NCBI GenBank assembly: GCA_017467745.1
Contig: JAFUKV010000116.1
Location: forward strand, 1-6,186
DNA from: Bacteroidaceae bacterium
Lineage (GTDB): Bacteria > Bacteroidota > Bacteroidia > Bacteroidales > CHK158-818
DNA length: 6,186 nt
Reading direction: 5' to 3'
The notes beneath the pieces are model-generated. The model was not told the DNA's origin, ran no database searches, and worked only from the letters and a program-made list of their open reading frames with translations. Below, one piece after another: positions 1 through 6,186 of the stretch (positions are counted from its first letter, which is position 1; each line of letters starts with the position of its first letter). The translations under genes and the position numbers were made by a program.

Positions 1-1
1 C

Positions 2-2320
2 GCAGGCGCAACGTGGAAAGATGCCGGACAAGCTACCGGCAACGGTACGAACGGTAAAGATGGAAATTCTATTGCCGTACAAGTTTCCGATGACGGATAC
101 TATCAATTTGTGGTTTACAACGGTAAAGACGAAGATACCGGTGACCTGAATGTGTTAGAAACAATCAAGACTCCTTACCCGGCTAATCCGAACGCAATTA
201 TTTCATCGGTAGTAGTAAACGAGTTTACTGCAACTTTCAACATCAACAGTTACGATGCTGAATCTAACGAATACGATGCTATATCGTTCGAAGTTCCGTT
301 AGCTTCCGGAAAAGACCAAGTGGCATTGACCAACATTGTTCTTTTACAAGAAGAGATGACGATATTAGAAGGCGGAAAGGCTGTACTTCCGTTCAAAGTA
401 GTACCTTCTAACGCTTCTATAAACAATCAGAATTTCGCGCTCGAATATGTAGCTACTTACAGCACACGTTCTGAAATCGCCGCTCCTTACACAATTGAAA
501 AAGTAGAAGGCGTAGAAGGAAAAACCGGATATTTCAACGCGACAATCAAAACGAACAAAACGCAAGAAAACGACGATGATTTCAATACGGAAGATGCAAT
601 ATTCTTAGTATATAAAAATATTAAAAGCGAAAACGAAGAGGTTGAAACCATTAGTGAAATAACATCTACTATCCCCGTTAAAATTACCTCAAATAAATAC
701 ACCGCTATAACGGAAGATAATGTTAGCGAATTCTTAGCCGATCCCGTAGAAGGAGAAGAGTATATCGCTCCCGCTATCTACGCTAACAAGTCATGCGAAG
801 CCTCGTTAATCTTATTAGATTATGAAAAAGCAAACCTCAATATTAGCGATATTGCGATTTCATTTACCGACAATCTTGCCAAAGTTAAAGAAGGTTCTTT
901 AAAATTCGGCGATACTCAAACAAGTACAGATAAAAACGGAGAGACAATAAACAATTCCGATATAATTGTATTTACAATCGAACCGAATCAAGAAGCGGTC
1001 AATGCACTGGAAAACGATCCGATTATCACGGTAACCGCCACAATTACAGATAAAATCGGAAACAAAGTGGTACGTACCATGCAACTGCCTATTAAACGCA
1101 TCGCAGCTCAATCTGCCACATTGGAGCCATATAACACATGGATTTCTCCTGTTAAAGACAAAGCAGAAACTGTTGTAGTAGACTACTTGAACGCAGAGGC
1201 TTATACGGATAACACCGCAGACGCTGTTGTAAACTTCTGGAAAGAAGCGAAAGCTCTAACAACAGCCAACTCTACTCCATACTTACTGAGCAAAAATATT
1301 ACCGTAGTAAAAGTTGATGAAGAAACCGGTGAAGAAACCAGCGTAAATTGGACAACCATACCAAATTTGGGAAACGACGCTTCTACGTTGAATATTTCTG
1401 TAGAAATCCCCGCAAAAGCCGAAGCCGGTACGTACAAATTGACATTTGAACCATATGTATATGATAGCAATGATGGAAATAATATCATTTCTTCATTTAC
1501 AGTTACAAAAGAAATTGTTATCAAATCTCCGGAATTCCGTTTGCAAGCAAAAGAAGGCATTACATTCGATAACGAAGGCTTCTACACTTCTTACGCAAGC
1601 GAAAAAACTGACAAAATCACATTTGCAGATTTATTCAACATTATTAATATATCAGATCCCGAAGCGCCGGCTTATTTTGACAGTGATGAAGTTCTTTCGA
1701 ACTTCGTTAAATACAAATACCAAATAGACGAACAAACAGAGACTGACAACGCAACGGATGTTACAGTTGGAGAAAACATCTACAAAAACAAAGATGCTGA
1801 ATCGGGTGTAATCAACGTTACGGCTTCTATCTCATTGCCGAACGGACAATCGGCTCCGATAGATATCATTGCCGCCGATGCCGACAGAATGAACCCTGAA
1901 CAATTTGTTTCTGAAAACGGTTCTTTCAAAGCAAGATTCGTTGCACTGACAATTGAAAGTTTAACTCTCGAAAAGACAGAATTCAACTATGACGGTATAA
2001 GCACTGAAAAAATCACTTTGTCGAAAGCTACTGCAATGGGTAATAATGGCGAAAAATTTGCATATGTAGACGAAGAAGGATTCAAAAACATCGTAAAATT
2101 CCAATTAACAGCGGAAAGTGTAAACGGTTTAACGAATCCATTAGTAACCGTTGCAAATGAACCGAAAGAAGAGATGCAAATAGTAATGAACACCGTTACG
2201 GGCGCAAGTTGGACTTACGGAACTACAAAAACACAAACAGTGAAAGCAACGGTAACAGACGCATGGGAACAGACAACCGAATTATCTTTCGATTTAATAT
2301 TCACAAGTACAATTAAATAA
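2..2320 (+). CDS. Large Bacteroidales-type surface protein with Ig-like modules, 5'-truncated
   Basis: The frame is open from base 2 to a TAA at 2318-2320, giving 772 residues with no stop at the left edge, so the real start and any signal peptide or lipobox lie upstream. A GTG at 110 could be called as a start, but coding sequence in the same frame precedes it and makes that unlikely. The visible N-terminus (residues about 8-40) is Gly/Asn/Asp-rich (NGTNGKDGNS, then DDGYYQFVVYNGK). This resembles the GKDG-rich segment of Bacteroidetes surface lipoproteins of the DUF4988 kind. Residues about 107-229 look like an Ig-like domain (motif LEGGKAVLPFKVVPSNA). Four looser modules follow at about 228-367, 368-509, 510-646 and 647-772; several close with a strand such as VTATITD, INVTASIS or VKATVTD. 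The protein is acidic and rich in Asn and Thr, with no membrane helix, catalytic motif or C-terminal sorting domain visible. Exported location is inferred. I do not recognise a specific function; an adhesin, glycan-binding or structural role would all fit. Confidence 0.8.
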   Translation, partial: AGATWKDAGQATGNGTNGKDGNSIAVQVSDDGYYQFVVYNGKDEDTGDLNVLETIKTPYPANPNAIISSVVVNEFTATFNINSYDAESNEYDAISFEVPLASGKDQVALTNIVLLQEEMTILEGGKAVLPFKVVPSNASINNQNFALEYVATYSTRSEIAAPYTIEKVEGVEGKTGYFNATIKTNKTQENDDDFNTEDAIFLVYKNIKSENEEVETISEITSTIPVKITSNKYTAITEDNVSEFLADPVEGEEYIAPAIYANKSCEASLILLDYEKANLNISDIAISFTDNLAKVKEGSLKFGDTQTSTDKNGETINNSDIIVFTIEPNQEAVNALENDPIITVTATITDKIGNKVVRTMQLPIKRIAAQSATLEPYNTWISPVKDKAETVVVDYLNAEAYTDNTADAVVNFWKEAKALTTANSTPYLLSKNITVVKVDEETGEETSVNWTTIPNLGNDASTLNISVEIPAKAEAGTYKLTFEPYVYDSNDGNNIISSFTVTKEIVIKSPEFRLQAKEGITFDNEGFYTSYASEKTDKITFADLFNIINISDPEAPAYFDSDEVLSNFVKYKYQIDEQTETDNATDVTVGENIYKNKDAESGVINVTASISLPNGQSAPIDIIAADADRMNPEQFVSENGSFKARFVALTIESLTLEKTEFNYDGISTEKITLSKATAMGNNGEKFAYVDEEGFKNIVKFQLTAESVNGLTNPLVTVANEPKEEMQIVMNTVTGASWTYGTTKTQTVKATVTDAWEQTTELSFDLIFTSTIK

Positions 2321-2352
2321 ATTAATTACACCTGTTCTCACAATTACTATGT

Positions 2353-2383
2353 AAAGGGGGTATTCGAGAGAATACCTCCTTTT
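2353..2383 (+). terminator. Intrinsic terminator after the surface-protein gene
   Basis: AAAGGGGGTATTC (2353-2365) pairs with GAATACCTCCTTT (2370-2382) in a 13-pair stem containing one G-U pair. The loop is GAGA, a GNRA tetraloop, and a T run follows (TTTT at 2380-2383). It begins 33 bases after the stop codon. ridA converges on it from the other side, and the stem also forms in minus-strand RNA, but there the 3' flank is CCCCCTTTAC with only three Ts. Termination of the plus-strand gene is therefore well supported, while a role for ridA is only possible. Confidence 0.88.
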
Positions 2384-2435
2384 ATATATATATTTAGGAA
2401 AAAGGCATTAAATCATCTTCCTCCGAAAAACACGC

Positions 2436-2810
2436 CTATATTAAGGCTATTATTTCTACCTCTACCAACACATCTTTGGGCAGTTGTTTAGCAGCCACGC
2501 ACGAGCGGGCGGGTTTTCCTGTAAAATAAGCCCCGTAAATAGCATTGAACGCAACAAAATCGCCCATGTCTTTCAAAAAACAAGTTGTCTTTACAACATT
2601 TTCAAAAGAAGTTCCGGCCTCTTTCAAAACAGCTTCGAGGTTTTTCATCACTTGCGTTGTCTGGCCTTCTATATCCGAAGCCTCCACATTTCCGGTAGCC
2701 GGATTAATAGCAATCTGTCCGGAAGTAAACAACATATTTCCGCAAATTACCGCTTGCGAATACGGCCCGATAGCTTCGGGAGCGTTACTGGTGTGTACTT
2801 TCTTTATCAT
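2436..2810 (-). CDS. ridA: RidA family 2-iminobutanoate/2-iminopropanoate deaminase
   Basis: RidA enzymes hydrolyse the reactive enamine/imine products of PLP enzymes (2-aminocrotonate, 2-aminoacrylate) to 2-oxo acids and ammonia in the cytoplasm, normally as trimers. From the ATG at 2810 the protein is 124 residues, close to the usual 125-130. Family landmarks are all present: APEAIGPYSQA near the N-terminus with Tyr17, FTSGQI with Ser30, Asn89 in FVAFNAIY, and the signature PARSCVAAKQLPKDVLVEVE carrying Arg102, Cys104 and Glu117. The Arg and Glu correspond to the substrate-binding arginine and the acidic residue of the active archetypal RidA class, so activity is expected. The frame stays open upstream to an ATG at 2885, which would add 25 residues; I prefer 2810 because MIKKVHTSNAPEAIGPYSQ is the standard RidA N-terminus. 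The stop is TAG. It lies downstream of ilvA on the same strand and probably shares its transcript, which suits detoxification of the intermediates IlvA releases. Confidence 0.93.
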   Translation of the reverse strand: MIKKVHTSNAPEAIGPYSQAVICGNMLFTSGQIAINPATGNVEASDIEGQTTQVMKNLEAVLKEAGTSFENVVKTTCFLKDMGDFVAFNAIYGAYFTGKPARSCVAAKQLPKDVLVEVEIIALI

Positions 2811-2900
2811 CGTAAATATCTTTTTGCCCAAATCCGCATCGGTTTTCCACACCCTTTTGGGCGCACAGGGTACGGGAACCTCCATTTTATCTCAACGCCG
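2811..2900 (-). other. ilvA-ridA intergenic spacer with in-frame upstream extension of ridA
   Basis: Ninety bases separate the ilvA stop (TGA, 2903-2901) from the preferred ridA ATG. An in-frame ATG at 2885 is only 15 bases after the ilvA stop and would put 25 extra residues (beginning MEVPVPCAPKRVW) before the standard RidA start. Inverted 7-mers GCCCAAA (2826-2832) and TTTGGGC (2856-2862) could form a modest stem. No promoter motif of the TAnnTTTG kind is evident here, which fits ridA being read from the ilvA transcript. Confidence 0.45.
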
Positions 2901-4094
2901 TCAACAAATATGATAACCTGCCGACAAAAGCGCATGTTTTATACTCTCAATATGTTCAAAGTTACGGGTTTCCATAACAATACGCAAAAAGCAACCGTTA
3001 ATATCCATGCTCTCATTAGCGCGTTCGTGATGAATGGAGATAACATTTCCTCCCCGTTCAGCAATAATTTTGGATATACCCAACAATTGTCCCGGCTTAT
3101 CGAGCAATTCGATAGTCAGTGCGTATGAACGTCCCGACTTCAACAAACCCCTCTTTATAACACGGGAGAGAATAGTAACATCTATGTTCCCCCCCGAAAC
3201 CAGACAAACCACATTTTTTCCGGCCACCGGAACCTTATTGAACATAGCCGCCGCTACCGATACGGCGCCTGCTCCTTCGGCAATCAATTTTTGCTGTTCT
3301 ATCAAAGTCAATATCGCAGACGAAACTTCATCGTCCGTAACCGTAGCCATACCATCTACATAATGACTGCAAATATCGAAAGTATGTTCGCCGGGTTCTT
3401 TTACCGCAATACCATCGGCAATTGTCGAGACAGACGACAATCGTTCTATCTTTTCGTGCAGAATAGAGTTGACCATACTGGGCGCACCGCTCGACTGAAC
3501 ACCGTACACCTTTACTTTGGGGTTCAATGTTTTAATGGCATACGCCACGCCCGACAATAAACCGCCTCCGCCCACCGGAACGATAACAACATCAATGTCT
3601 GAAAGTTGGTCGAGCAATTCAAGCCCGATAGTACCCTGCCCCGCAATCACATCCTCATCGTCGAACGGATGGATAAACGTATAGCCGTTCTCATCTCTCA
3701 GCTGTAACGCTTTTTGATAAGCATCGTCATAAACACCCTCTACCAAACAAACTTCCGCGCCGTAGCTTTTAGTCGCTTCTACTTTTGAAATAGGTGCGCC
3801 ATCGGGCAAACAGATAATAGAGCGTATCCCGTTTTTAGCCGCGCCCAACGCAACTCCCTGCGCATGATTCCCGGCCGAACAAGCTATTACACCTTTTGCC
3901 TTTTCCGCATCGGATAACTGCGAAATTTTATAATATGCACCTCGTATTTTAAAGGAACCCGTAAGTTGAAGATTTTCGGGTTTCAAATATATCCGGCTTG
4001 CAGGATTGATTTTCGGAGCGCTAATCAGATCGGTACGACGGATTACATCTTTCAGCGCATACGACGCATGATAAATTCTATCTAATGTCAACAT
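2901..4094 (-). CDS. ilvA: Threonine ammonia-lyase (threonine dehydratase) with one C-terminal ACT domain
   Basis: This PLP-dependent fold-type II enzyme converts L-threonine to 2-oxobutanoate and ammonia, the committed step toward isoleucine; serine is a usual second substrate. From the ATG at 4094 the protein has 397 residues, fitting the medium form with one ACT-like regulatory domain. Visible motifs are TGSFKIRGAYYK with the Schiff-base Lys49, SAGNHAQG (73-80), the phosphate-binding PVGGGGLLSG (173-182), AEGAGAVS (272-279) and VSGGNID (299-305). The ACT domain covers about 324-397 (YALTIELLDKPGQLLGISK). Such domains usually bind a regulatory amino acid; which one cannot be read here. The frame extends upstream to an ATG at 4133 (410 residues). 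I prefer 4094 because MLTLDRIYHASYALKDVIRR matches how I remember family members starting, and because a terminator-like hairpin lies between the two ATGs. ridA follows at 90 bases and likely forms an operon with it. Called ilvA rather than the catabolic tdcB mainly because of the ACT domain. Confidence 0.93.
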   Translation of the reverse strand: MLTLDRIYHASYALKDVIRRTDLISAPKINPASRIYLKPENLQLTGSFKIRGAYYKISQLSDAEKAKGVIACSAGNHAQGVALGAAKNGIRSIICLPDGAPISKVEATKSYGAEVCLVEGVYDDAYQKALQLRDENGYTFIHPFDDEDVIAGQGTIGLELLDQLSDIDVVIVPVGGGGLLSGVAYAIKTLNPKVKVYGVQSSGAPSMVNSILHEKIERLSSVSTIADGIAVKEPGEHTFDICSHYVDGMATVTDDEVSSAILTLIEQQKLIAEGAGAVSVAAAMFNKVPVAGKNVVCLVSGGNIDVTILSRVIKRGLLKSGRSYALTIELLDKPGQLLGISKIIAERGGNVISIHHERANESMDINGCFLRIVMETRNFEHIESIKHALLSAGYHIC

Positions 4095-4109
4095 AACAAA
4101 TCTATCTTT

Positions 4110-4131
4110 AAAAAGCTCAATCAAATTGAGC
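4110..4131 (-). terminator. Terminator-like hairpin in the ilvA leader (possible attenuator)
   Basis: Read on the minus strand, GCTCAAT (4131-4125), loop TTG, and ATTGAGC (4121-4115) form a perfect 7-pair stem followed directly by TTTTT (4114-4110). It ends 15 bases before the preferred ilvA ATG at 4094. The stem is short with three G-C pairs, so termination would be weak. If ilvA instead starts at 4133, these bases are coding and the hairpin is coincidental. No competing antiterminator pairing was obvious. Confidence 0.35.
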
Positions 4132-4133
4132 AT

Positions 4134-4441
4134 GCGAAGTTACAACCATTTTGTTTATGTTGTTTTATTTGCAGGCAGAAAAATAAAAGTGAGATGCTAA
4201 CTACACCCGGAGGAACATTTTTGGGAAGGAAATATTAAACTATTATCTGTAAACTATAATCCAACCGAACAATGGAAAAAGTCTATATAAAACAAATAAT
4301 TACAACAAGAACTCCTATACTTAGATACATTTTCGTTAAAAATTTCAGCGTATAGATAAATCTATATTCCACAGGATTTTACATAAACTTTTCTTTTAAA
4401 AAATAATTAACCGGATATGCCATTCGTAAAAAAAATATCAT
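4134..4441. other. AT-rich divergent intergenic region between ilvA and rpsA
   Basis: Just over 300 bases with no gene I can support on either strand. The region should carry the ilvA promoter on the minus strand. The best -7-like match is TATTTTTC (4185-4178, 7 of 8 to TAnnTTTG), but it lacks a TTTG at the -33 position and I do not call it. A perfect palindrome lies at 4351-4366 and an A-tract at about 4428-4435 precedes the rpsA -7 element. A GGAGGAA at about 4210-4216 is not followed by a usable start codon. A 27-codon ORF at 4272-4355 (+) has no ribosome-binding site or recognisable product. Confidence 0.7.
4351..4366. repeat. Perfect inverted repeat, possible operator
   Basis: TATAGAT (4351-4357) and ATCTATA (4360-4366) are exact reverse complements separated by AA, forming a 16-base palindrome. 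It lies about 75 bases upstream of the rpsA -7 element and about 220 bases from the ilvA start. The spacing suits an operator bound by a dimeric regulator, but it is all A/T except for one G-C pair per arm in an AT-rich region, so chance is a real alternative. Confidence 0.3.
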
Positions 4442-4449
4442 TATCTTTG
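4442..4449 (+). promoter_or_regulatory. rpsA promoter -7 element
   Basis: TATCTTTG is an exact match to the Bacteroidetes primary-sigma -7 consensus TAnnTTTG and is followed by CACC. Transcription would start near 4454-4458, leaving a leader of about 60 bases before the rpsA ATG. No convincing TTTG is present at the -33 spacing; the nearest resemblance is TTCG at 4423-4426, which is too close. An A-tract separates the two positions. Assignment to rpsA rests on orientation and distance. Confidence 0.8.
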
Positions 4450-4474
4450 CACCGATTTTTTAAGAGACCATATA

Positions 4475-4516
4475 ATGTCTAACTTATTAATTAAAAAACA
4501 GAGATTTAATTATTAA
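4475..4516 (+). CDS. Putative 13-codon upstream ORF in the rpsA leader
   Basis: ATG at 4475 opens a 13-residue frame (MSNLLIKKQRFNY) ending in TAA at 4514-4516, whose last A is the first base of the rpsA ATG (TAATG). A purine-rich AAGAGA (4462-4467) sits 7 bases upstream of this ATG, a better ribosome-binding candidate than anything directly before rpsA. The arrangement is typical of translational coupling. The ORF is very short and the leader is AT-rich, so a chance ORF is quite possible; I recognise no known leader peptide. Confidence 0.25.
   Translation: MSNLLIKKQRFNY
4484..4516 (+). promoter_or_regulatory. rpsA leader hairpin reaching the start codon
   Basis: TTATTAATTAAA (4484-4495) pairs with TTTAATTATTAA (4505-4516) in a 12-position stem with a single T-T mismatch. 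The loop AAACAGAGA contains the only purine-rich, Shine-Dalgarno-like bases near rpsA. The last paired base is the A of the rpsA ATG. All pairs are A-U, so the structure should be easy to melt. Its position suggests control of S1 initiation, possibly autogenous as known for E. coli rpsA; that role is inferred. Confidence 0.4.
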
Positions 4517-6186
4517 TGGAAAAAGAAGTAAAAACAACCGCAGTCGAAAATTTCGACTGGGAAGCCTATGAAAAAGGCGACGTTCAACGTGAAAAAAGTT
4601 ACGATGAACTGGTAAACACGTATGACCAATCTTTAAACACAGTTAAAGATAAAGACGTGGCAGAAGGTACTGTAATCGCTATGAACAAAAGAGAAGTAGT
4701 GGTAAACATCGGTTACAAATCAGACGGTGTTATCTCTATGAACGAATTCCGTTACAATCCGGATTTGAAAATCGGCGATAAAGTAGAGGTTTACATTGAA
4801 AACCAAGAAGACAAAAAAGGACAATTAGTTCTTTCTCACAAGAAAGCCCGCGCAACTCGCTCTTGGGATCGCGTTAACTCGGCTCTCGAAAACGATGAAA
4901 TTATAAAAGGATTCATCAAATGTCGTACCAAAGGCGGTATGATTGTAGATGTATTCGGTATCGAAGCATTCTTACCCGGTTCACAAATTGATGTGAAACC
5001 TATCCGTGACTACGATGTATTTGTTGGTAAAACAATGGAATTCAAAGTAGTTAAAATCAACCAAGAATTCAAAAATGTAGTTGTTTCTCACAAAGCTCTT
5101 ATCGAAGCGGAATTGGAACAACAGAAAAAAGATATTATTGCAAAGCTCGAAAAAGGTCAAGTTCTCGAAGGAACAGTCAAAAATATCACCTCTTACGGTG
5201 TATTTATCGACTTGGGCGGCGTAGACGGTTTGATTCACATCACAGACCTTTCTTGGGGACGCGTAAGCCATCCGGAAGAAGTTGTTTCTTTGGATCAAAA
5301 ATTGAATGTAGTTATCCTCGACTTCGACGACGAAAAGAAACGCATCGCTCTTGGCTTGAAACAATTGACTCCTCATCCTTGGGACGCTTTGAGCGCAGAC
5401 CTTAAAGTAGGCGATAAAGTTAAAGGTAAAGTTGTGGTTATGGCCGACTATGGCGCATTCATTGAAATCGCTCCGGGTGTAGAAGGGTTAATTCACGTTT
5501 CAGAAATGTCTTGGTCTCAACACTTGCGCAGCGCACAAGACTTTATGAAAGTAGGCGACGAAGTTGAAGCCGTTGTTTTAACTCTCGACCGCGAAGAACG
5601 TAAAATGTCTTTGGGTATCAAACAACTTAAAGCTGACCCGTGGGAAAATATCGAAACTAAATACGCTGTCGGATCTCGCCATACAGCCAAAGTACGTAAC
5701 TTCACTAACTTCGGCGTATTCGTTGAAATTGAAGAAGGCGTTGACGGTTTGATTCATATTTCTGACCTTTCTTGGACGAAAAAAATCAAACACCCGTCTG
5801 AATTTACACAAATCGGTGCAGAAATCGAAGTTCAAGTATTGGAAATCGACAAAGAAAACCGCCGTTTGAGTCTCGGACACAAACAACTCGAAGAAAATCC
5901 TTGGGATGTATTCGAAACTGTATTTACCGTAGACTCTATTCACGAAGGTACAATTATCGAAATGCTTGATAAAGGTGCAGTAATCGCATTACCTTACGGC
6001 GTTGAGGGATTCGCTACCCCGAAACACCTTGTGAAAGAAGACGGTACACAAGCACAGGTAGAAGAAAAACTTTCGTTCAAAGTAATTGAATTCAACAAAG
6101 ATTCTAAACGCATTATCCTTTCTCACAGTCGTATCTTCGAAGATGAAGCAAAAGCAGAAAAGAAAGAAACGGCTAAAAAAGCAAGA
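4516..6186 (+). CDS. rpsA: 30S ribosomal protein S1, 3'-truncated at window end
   Basis: S1 binds single-stranded, often A/U-rich mRNA and brings it to the 30S subunit, which matters in bacteria that rarely use Shine-Dalgarno pairing. The frame runs 557 codons from ATG 4516 to the last base without a stop. Six S1 (OB-fold) domains are visible at about residues 47-109, 127-194, 212-283, 298-370, 384-457 and 474-541. The clearest are domain 3 (SYGVFIDLGGVDGLIHITDLSW), domain 4 (DYGAFIEIAPGVEGLIHVSEMSW) and domain 5 (NFGVFVEIEEGVDGLIHISDLSW). Domains are joined by conserved linkers carrying SWD (116-118), PWD (288-290), PWE (375-377) and PWD (462-464). A Lys/Glu/Ala-rich tail begins at about 542 and is cut by the window; Bacteroidetes S1 proteins normally carry such a tail, so only a few dozen residues should be missing. 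The gene is transcribed divergently from ilvA, from a perfect -7 element. There is no clear Shine-Dalgarno sequence before the ATG. Confidence 0.95.
   Translation, partial: MEKEVKTTAVENFDWEAYEKGDVQREKSYDELVNTYDQSLNTVKDKDVAEGTVIAMNKREVVVNIGYKSDGVISMNEFRYNPDLKIGDKVEVYIENQEDKKGQLVLSHKKARATRSWDRVNSALENDEIIKGFIKCRTKGGMIVDVFGIEAFLPGSQIDVKPIRDYDVFVGKTMEFKVVKINQEFKNVVVSHKALIEAELEQQKKDIIAKLEKGQVLEGTVKNITSYGVFIDLGGVDGLIHITDLSWGRVSHPEEVVSLDQKLNVVILDFDDEKKRIALGLKQLTPHPWDALSADLKVGDKVKGKVVVMADYGAFIEIAPGVEGLIHVSEMSWSQHLRSAQDFMKVGDEVEAVVLTLDREERKMSLGIKQLKADPWENIETKYAVGSRHTAKVRNFTNFGVFVEIEEGVDGLIHISDLSWTKKIKHPSEFTQIGAEIEVQVLEIDKENRRLSLGHKQLEENPWDVFETVFTVDSIHEGTIIEMLDKGAVIALPYGVEGFATPKHLVKEDGTQAQVEEKLSFKVIEFNKDSKRIILSHSRIFEDEAKAEKKETAKKAR

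Noticed and set aside
110..112. GTG at 110 as the start of the surface-protein gene
   Set aside because: The same frame is open to base 2 and encodes residues continuous with the NGTNGKDG segment, so the gene starts outside the window.
2396..2435. Possible ridA terminator with AGGC/GCCT arms and a T run on the minus strand
   Set aside because: The stem is only about six pairs with one G-U and a loop of over 20 bases, too weak to call.
2484..3128. 214-codon plus-strand ORF across ridA and the 3' end of ilvA
   Set aside because: It lies antisense to two clearly recognised genes and has no family-like motifs; its length follows from the codon usage of the genes opposite.
4097..4104. TAGATTTG on the minus strand, an exact TAnnTTTG promoter match just before ilvA
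   Set aside because: Transcription would begin at about or after the ATG at 4094, and the upstream TTTG is only 17 bases away, so it cannot sensibly drive ilvA. Chance match in AT-rich DNA is more likely.
4272..4355. 27-codon plus-strand ORF in the ilvA-rpsA intergenic region
   Set aside because: It has no ribosome-binding site, no promoter motif upstream and no recognisable protein feature, and it ends inside the palindrome. It is expected by chance in this composition.
4981..5943. Two minus-strand ORFs (131 and 121 codons) inside rpsA
   Set aside because: They are antisense to conserved S1 domains, contain low-information Phe/Tyr-rich sequence and have no promoter or start signal; they are shadows of biased rpsA codon use.

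Overview
The window looks like chromosomal DNA from a member of the Bacteroidota, most likely order Bacteroidales. Four things point there: a perfect Bacteroides-type -7 element (TAnnTTTG) in front of rpsA, start sites without clear Shine-Dalgarno sequences, a large Asn/Thr/Asp/Glu-rich protein of the Bacteroidales cell-surface type, and the particular ilvA and rpsA types. I cannot assign a genus from the sequence alone.

Layout from left to right. Positions 2-2320 (+) are the C-terminal 772 codons of a large, probably cell-surface protein whose start lies outside the window. It ends just before a strong hairpin terminator (2353-2383), on which ridA converges from the other side. On the minus strand, ilvA (2901-4094) and ridA (2436-2810) form a probable two-gene operon, transcribed ilvA then ridA. 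A mostly non-coding, AT-rich stretch of about 420 bases (4095-4515) separates ilvA from the divergent rpsA. rpsA starts at 4516 (+) and is still open at the last base of the window, with all six S1 domains present and only the extreme C-terminus missing.

How the genes fit together. IlvA deaminates threonine (and serine) through reactive enamine/imine intermediates, and RidA hydrolyses exactly those intermediates, so the pair makes one metabolic unit: the first step of isoleucine synthesis plus its damage-control enzyme. rpsA encodes ribosomal protein S1, a separate housekeeping function. The surface protein is unrelated to either and belongs to a different transcription unit.

No mobile element, CRISPR array, tRNA or rRNA was found, and I see no strong case for a new multi-gene system. 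The most interesting signals are regulatory and lie around the divergent promoter region. The rpsA leader holds an all-A/U hairpin that reaches into the start codon, plus a 13-codon upstream ORF whose stop overlaps the rpsA ATG. A terminator-like hairpin with a short overlapping ORF lies just before the preferred ilvA start. The surface protein also appears to end in four diverged beta-sandwich-like modules.
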